From: an uncultured Aquimarina sp.
GTDB taxonomy: Bacteria; Bacteroidota; Bacteroidia; Flavobacteriales; Flavobacteriaceae
DNA length: 64,000 nt
Reading direction: 5' to 3'
Assembly (NCBI GenBank): GCA_947498775.1
Contig: CANMLL010000009.1
Coordinates: 26,981 to 90,980 of the forward strand
Under the pieces are notes generated by a model. It was not told where the DNA came from. It saw nothing but the letters and a program-made list of their open reading frames with translations, and ran no database searches. Positions 61,447 through 64,000 of this stretch are shown here, one piece after another. The position numbers and the translations under genes are program-made. Every line of letters starts with the position of its first letter. Within the stretch, counting starts at the first letter, position 1.

Positions 61447-63285
61447 ATGAAATATATATATATTAGAATTTTAATGATAATTCTTACGATAACAGCCTTT
61501 TCATGTAGTGATGGTGAAGATGGTATTGATGGCGTTGATGGTACAGACGGTTTTAATGAGGGGCTCGAATATCTAGTGTTTGCAGGAGATATTACTAATG
61601 ATGATGCTGCTCAAATTGTATCAGAAAATCTAGGAAAAAATACACACACTGTGCTAGTGATTAACACTACCAATTTAACCACGCTTAACCTTACTGGCAT
61701 ATCAACATTGATACAATTAGAAGTAAGAGATAATGAAAATCTGCAAAGTCTTTCTTTGCCTGATCTTGAGTTAGTTGTTGAGGATATTGAAGTATATTCT
61801 AATGCTGCTTTATCTACTCTCAGTTTAGAAAACCTGAATACTACCAATAGGCTTTATATTGAGGATAACGAGTTGTTAACTTCAATCAATTTGGATGCAA
61901 TCACAACAGCAAACAGGCTAGATTTTGAGAATAATTCATCGCTAGAGACCCTTAGCTTTCCAGCGCTTACTAATCTGGAAATACTAAATATTGAAGAGTT
62001 AGAAAATTTATCAAATCTCGATATCTCTAATGTAGAAATCGCTGGGAATTTATCTATAGAAGAGACGATGTTATCTCAAATTAATCTGCCTGGATTGCAA
62101 AAAATAAGTGGTCTATTTATACAGGATAATGAGAATCTACAAACGATTAACATCCCCTCTGTTATCAATACTCCAGAGGATGGCATAAGTTTTACTGTGG
62201 AAAATAATAACAATTTAACCGTTTTAAATCTAGGAACGATAAACAAATTGAATCAAGTACGCATTCAAAATAATGAAAACCTAACCACTCTTGAAGCAAA
62301 CTCGGTAGAAACGATTACAGACGATTTTAGGTTTAGAAATAACCCTAGAGTAGTTTCTCTTGCCATGCCTAGCCTTATAAATATGGAAGAAGTGAATATT
62401 TCTGATAGTAATTTAGTCAGTTTAAGTTTTGATGCTCTAGAAAATATAACTGGACGCCTTAGAATTACAGAGAATGAAAGTTTAAGTACTATAAACCTTA
62501 ATTCTTTAAGTACTGCGGGTTCTATACAATTTACAGAAAATCCAGAATTATCTGCCTTAGCATTTCCAAATCTCACCTCTGCCTCTGGAATTACAATTTC
62601 AGAAAATCAAAAATTAACCAATATTCAATTTGATGGGGTGGTAAGCGTAGATGCTTCTATATCTATTTCAGCCAATACTACTTTAGAAAGTTTGTCATTT
62701 TCTGGATTAACGACGTTAGGGATTCCTGAGAACCGAAATTCCTTAAGCATAATAAATAATTCTTTGATGAGTAGCATAGATTTTTCTAGTTTGACCACTT
62801 TAAATGGCGCACTTTCAATTTCAGGAAATAGTGCATTACCATCATTATCATTTCCTGCAATAACATCAATAGTGGCCAATGATACCTTTACTGACGTCAG
62901 AATTTCTAATAATAATGCTATCACAAGTATTACTTTTCCTAATCTAGAAGAGGTTACTGGTATTCGAACTTTTGAAATTCGTGAAAACCTTTTAGAAACC
63001 GTAGACTTAGGAAATCTAGTTGTATTTAGCACATTAAACATTGATACTGCTGCGCTATTAACTACTCTAAACCTATCATCGGTTCAGGATTTCTCAAGCA
63101 TGCAACTTGGAAGTGCAGGCAGATTATCCACAACTGCTATTGATGGAATACTAACAAGATTAGTAACGATCACTCCTGCTATAACAGGAAAGAGTATTAG
63201 AATAAGAGGAGAAGCATCTACTCAAGCAATGACAGACGCTCAAACACTAAGAGATAATGGTAATAGTGTATCATTATCTAATTAA
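61447..63285 (+). CDS. Repeat-rich surface lipoprotein 3
   Basis: 612 residues. Lipobox AFSCSDGED (Cys20), collagen-like GEDGIDGVDGTDG. Repeats as in copies 1 and 2 but with more Asn. Ends GKSIRIRG..RDNGNSVSL. 72 bases after copy 2. All three are on one strand with short gaps, so they may be co-transcribed or independently regulated copies. Confidence 0.78.
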   Translation: MKYIYIRILMIILTITAFSCSDGEDGIDGVDGTDGFNEGLEYLVFAGDITNDDAAQIVSENLGKNTHTVLVINTTNLTTLNLTGISTLIQLEVRDNENLQSLSLPDLELVVEDIEVYSNAALSTLSLENLNTTNRLYIEDNELLTSINLDAITTANRLDFENNSSLETLSFPALTNLEILNIEELENLSNLDISNVEIAGNLSIEETMLSQINLPGLQKISGLFIQDNENLQTINIPSVINTPEDGISFTVENNNNLTVLNLGTINKLNQVRIQNNENLTTLEANSVETITDDFRFRNNPRVVSLAMPSLINMEEVNISDSNLVSLSFDALENITGRLRITENESLSTINLNSLSTAGSIQFTENPELSALAFPNLTSASGITISENQKLTNIQFDGVVSVDASISISANTTLESLSFSGLTTLGIPENRNSLSIINNSLMSSIDFSSLTTLNGALSISGNSALPSLSFPAITSIVANDTFTDVRISNNNAITSITFPNLEEVTGIRTFEIRENLLETVDLGNLVVFSTLNIDTAALLTTLNLSSVQDFSSMQLGSAGRLSTTAIDGILTRLVTITPAITGKSIRIRGEASTQAMTDAQTLRDNGNSVSLSN

Positions 63286-63333
63286 TGCTTTTAAGATTAA
63301 ATTACATATAACCCAATCATAAAAAAATAAATC

Positions 63334-63972
63334 ATGTGGATATCTATTCGAGAACAAATAATAGAAGAACGTGAATTTAAATTGTTAACAGGAGACTGTT
63401 CATCTGGTAGCGTTATACTGCAATTGATACGGCGCGATGCACGAGTTTCGTTTTTTCTTTTTCCAAAGAAAGTTACACAACTTATCTGTCAAGATACTGG
63501 TAAACGCATTAAAACAACATATTGGACTACAGAAATCAAAGAAACAGCAGAAGAAATGAAAAGAAATCTCAAAGTTCCTACATGGGGTTATTGGAGCTTT
63601 GGTGCAATTGCTTTTACAGTTCTTCTTGCTGTTCCTATTGGTTTTTATTCTGAAATCAAAAATAATACCGCGTATCAAGAGTCTTTTATGTCTCAAAACG
63701 ATCAGCAAAAGAAGATCATTCTAGAAAAACTTGATTCTGGAGACTTGATTGCAACTATGAAGAAGGTCTATAAAATACAAGCTGTAAACCATAAAGATGT
63801 GATCTTACTTGAAAGTAAGAATCCAATACCAGAACATTTTACAGAGGGATTGACCAATGAGGCATATCCCAAGACATCCTTTACAAATACCAAACTCGAA
63901 GTGCCTAAAGCTGTATTTATTAACGGAATGATTTCAAATAGCGATATGATTCTTAATGTATTAGACAATTAG
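63334..63972 (+). CDS. Membrane protein of unknown function
   Basis: 212 residues. The first 80 residues are soluble with a beta-strand pattern; a single helix lies at about 86-108 (GYWSFGAIAFTVLLAVPIGFYS); the last 100 residues are presumably outside. No family recognised. It lies 48 bases after the last repeat lipoprotein and may belong to the same unit. Confidence 0.6.
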   Translation: MWISIREQIIEEREFKLLTGDCSSGSVILQLIRRDARVSFFLFPKKVTQLICQDTGKRIKTTYWTTEIKETAEEMKRNLKVPTWGYWSFGAIAFTVLLAVPIGFYSEIKNNTAYQESFMSQNDQQKKIILEKLDSGDLIATMKKVYKIQAVNHKDVILLESKNPIPEHFTEGLTNEAYPKTSFTNTKLEVPKAVFINGMISNSDMILNVLDN

Positions 63973-64000
63973 CTTAAACCTTTATGCAAATTTGACATCA

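Overview
The window looks like chromosomal DNA of a marine Flavobacteriaceae bacterium (phylum Bacteroidota), possibly near Aquimarina; the genus is only a guess. Reasons: AT-rich DNA; almost no Shine-Dalgarno sequences; several promoters fitting the flavobacterial TTG-N17-22-TAnnTTTG pattern; typical families and gene orders (alr-mscL-asd, IPExxxVDY protein-pyk, acpP-fabF-rnc, OmpA with thrombospondin type 3 repeats, TonB receptor with a carboxypeptidase-regulatory-like domain, DUF6515); and many secreted lipoproteins.

Layout. 0-5.4 kb: end of alanine racemase, MscL, aspartate-semialdehyde dehydrogenase, a DoxX-like protein and a prolyl oligopeptidase lipoprotein. 5.4-13.2 kb: DUF6515 protein, ABC ATPase, LpxH-like hydrolase, QueD, crotonase-family enzyme, MATE pump with acetyltransferase, universal stress protein and tRNA-Ala. 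13.2-20 kb: two HEIGH-type metalloproteases, a long gene-poor stretch with a small-protein gene and paired structured-RNA candidates, then a three-gene outer-membrane uptake locus. 20-28.5 kb: AddAB-like helicase-nuclease genes separated by an OmpA gene. 29-33 kb: superoxide dismutase, PurF, PfkB kinase. 33.2-40.2 kb is the accessory region: an astacin protease, then a segment bounded by a 0.31-kb direct repeat. 40.4-46.6 kb is core: RNase H, PurN, ACP, FabF, RNase III, pyruvate kinase. 46.6-53.5 kb: response regulator with PAS histidine kinase, a large beta-propeller protein, Xaa-Pro aminopeptidase. 53.6-64 kb: a TPR/AraC regulator, unknown lipoproteins, a glycosyltransferase-like protein and three tandem repeat-rich surface lipoproteins.

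The most interesting system is at 36.2-38.8 kb: a compact minus-strand operon whose products resemble SdpC (toxin precursor), SdpA, SdpB and SdpI (immunity), the proteins of the Bacillus subtilis SDP cannibalism toxin, here in a Gram-negative genome. A secreted alpha/beta hydrolase follows, and an XRE regulator and a PIN-type toxin-antitoxin pair lie upstream. The whole segment sits between two copies of a 0.31-kb sequence from the toxin-rnhA junction. The left copy has been split by a small inverted-repeat element.

The window also holds two families of small non-autonomous elements (MITE-like). One has three clear copies, each flanked by a 3-bp A/T target duplication, plus a diverged relative; the other has two copies. 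Several palindromic intergenic repeats and three very small membrane-protein genes are also present. No rRNA, CRISPR array, full insertion sequence or prophage was seen.
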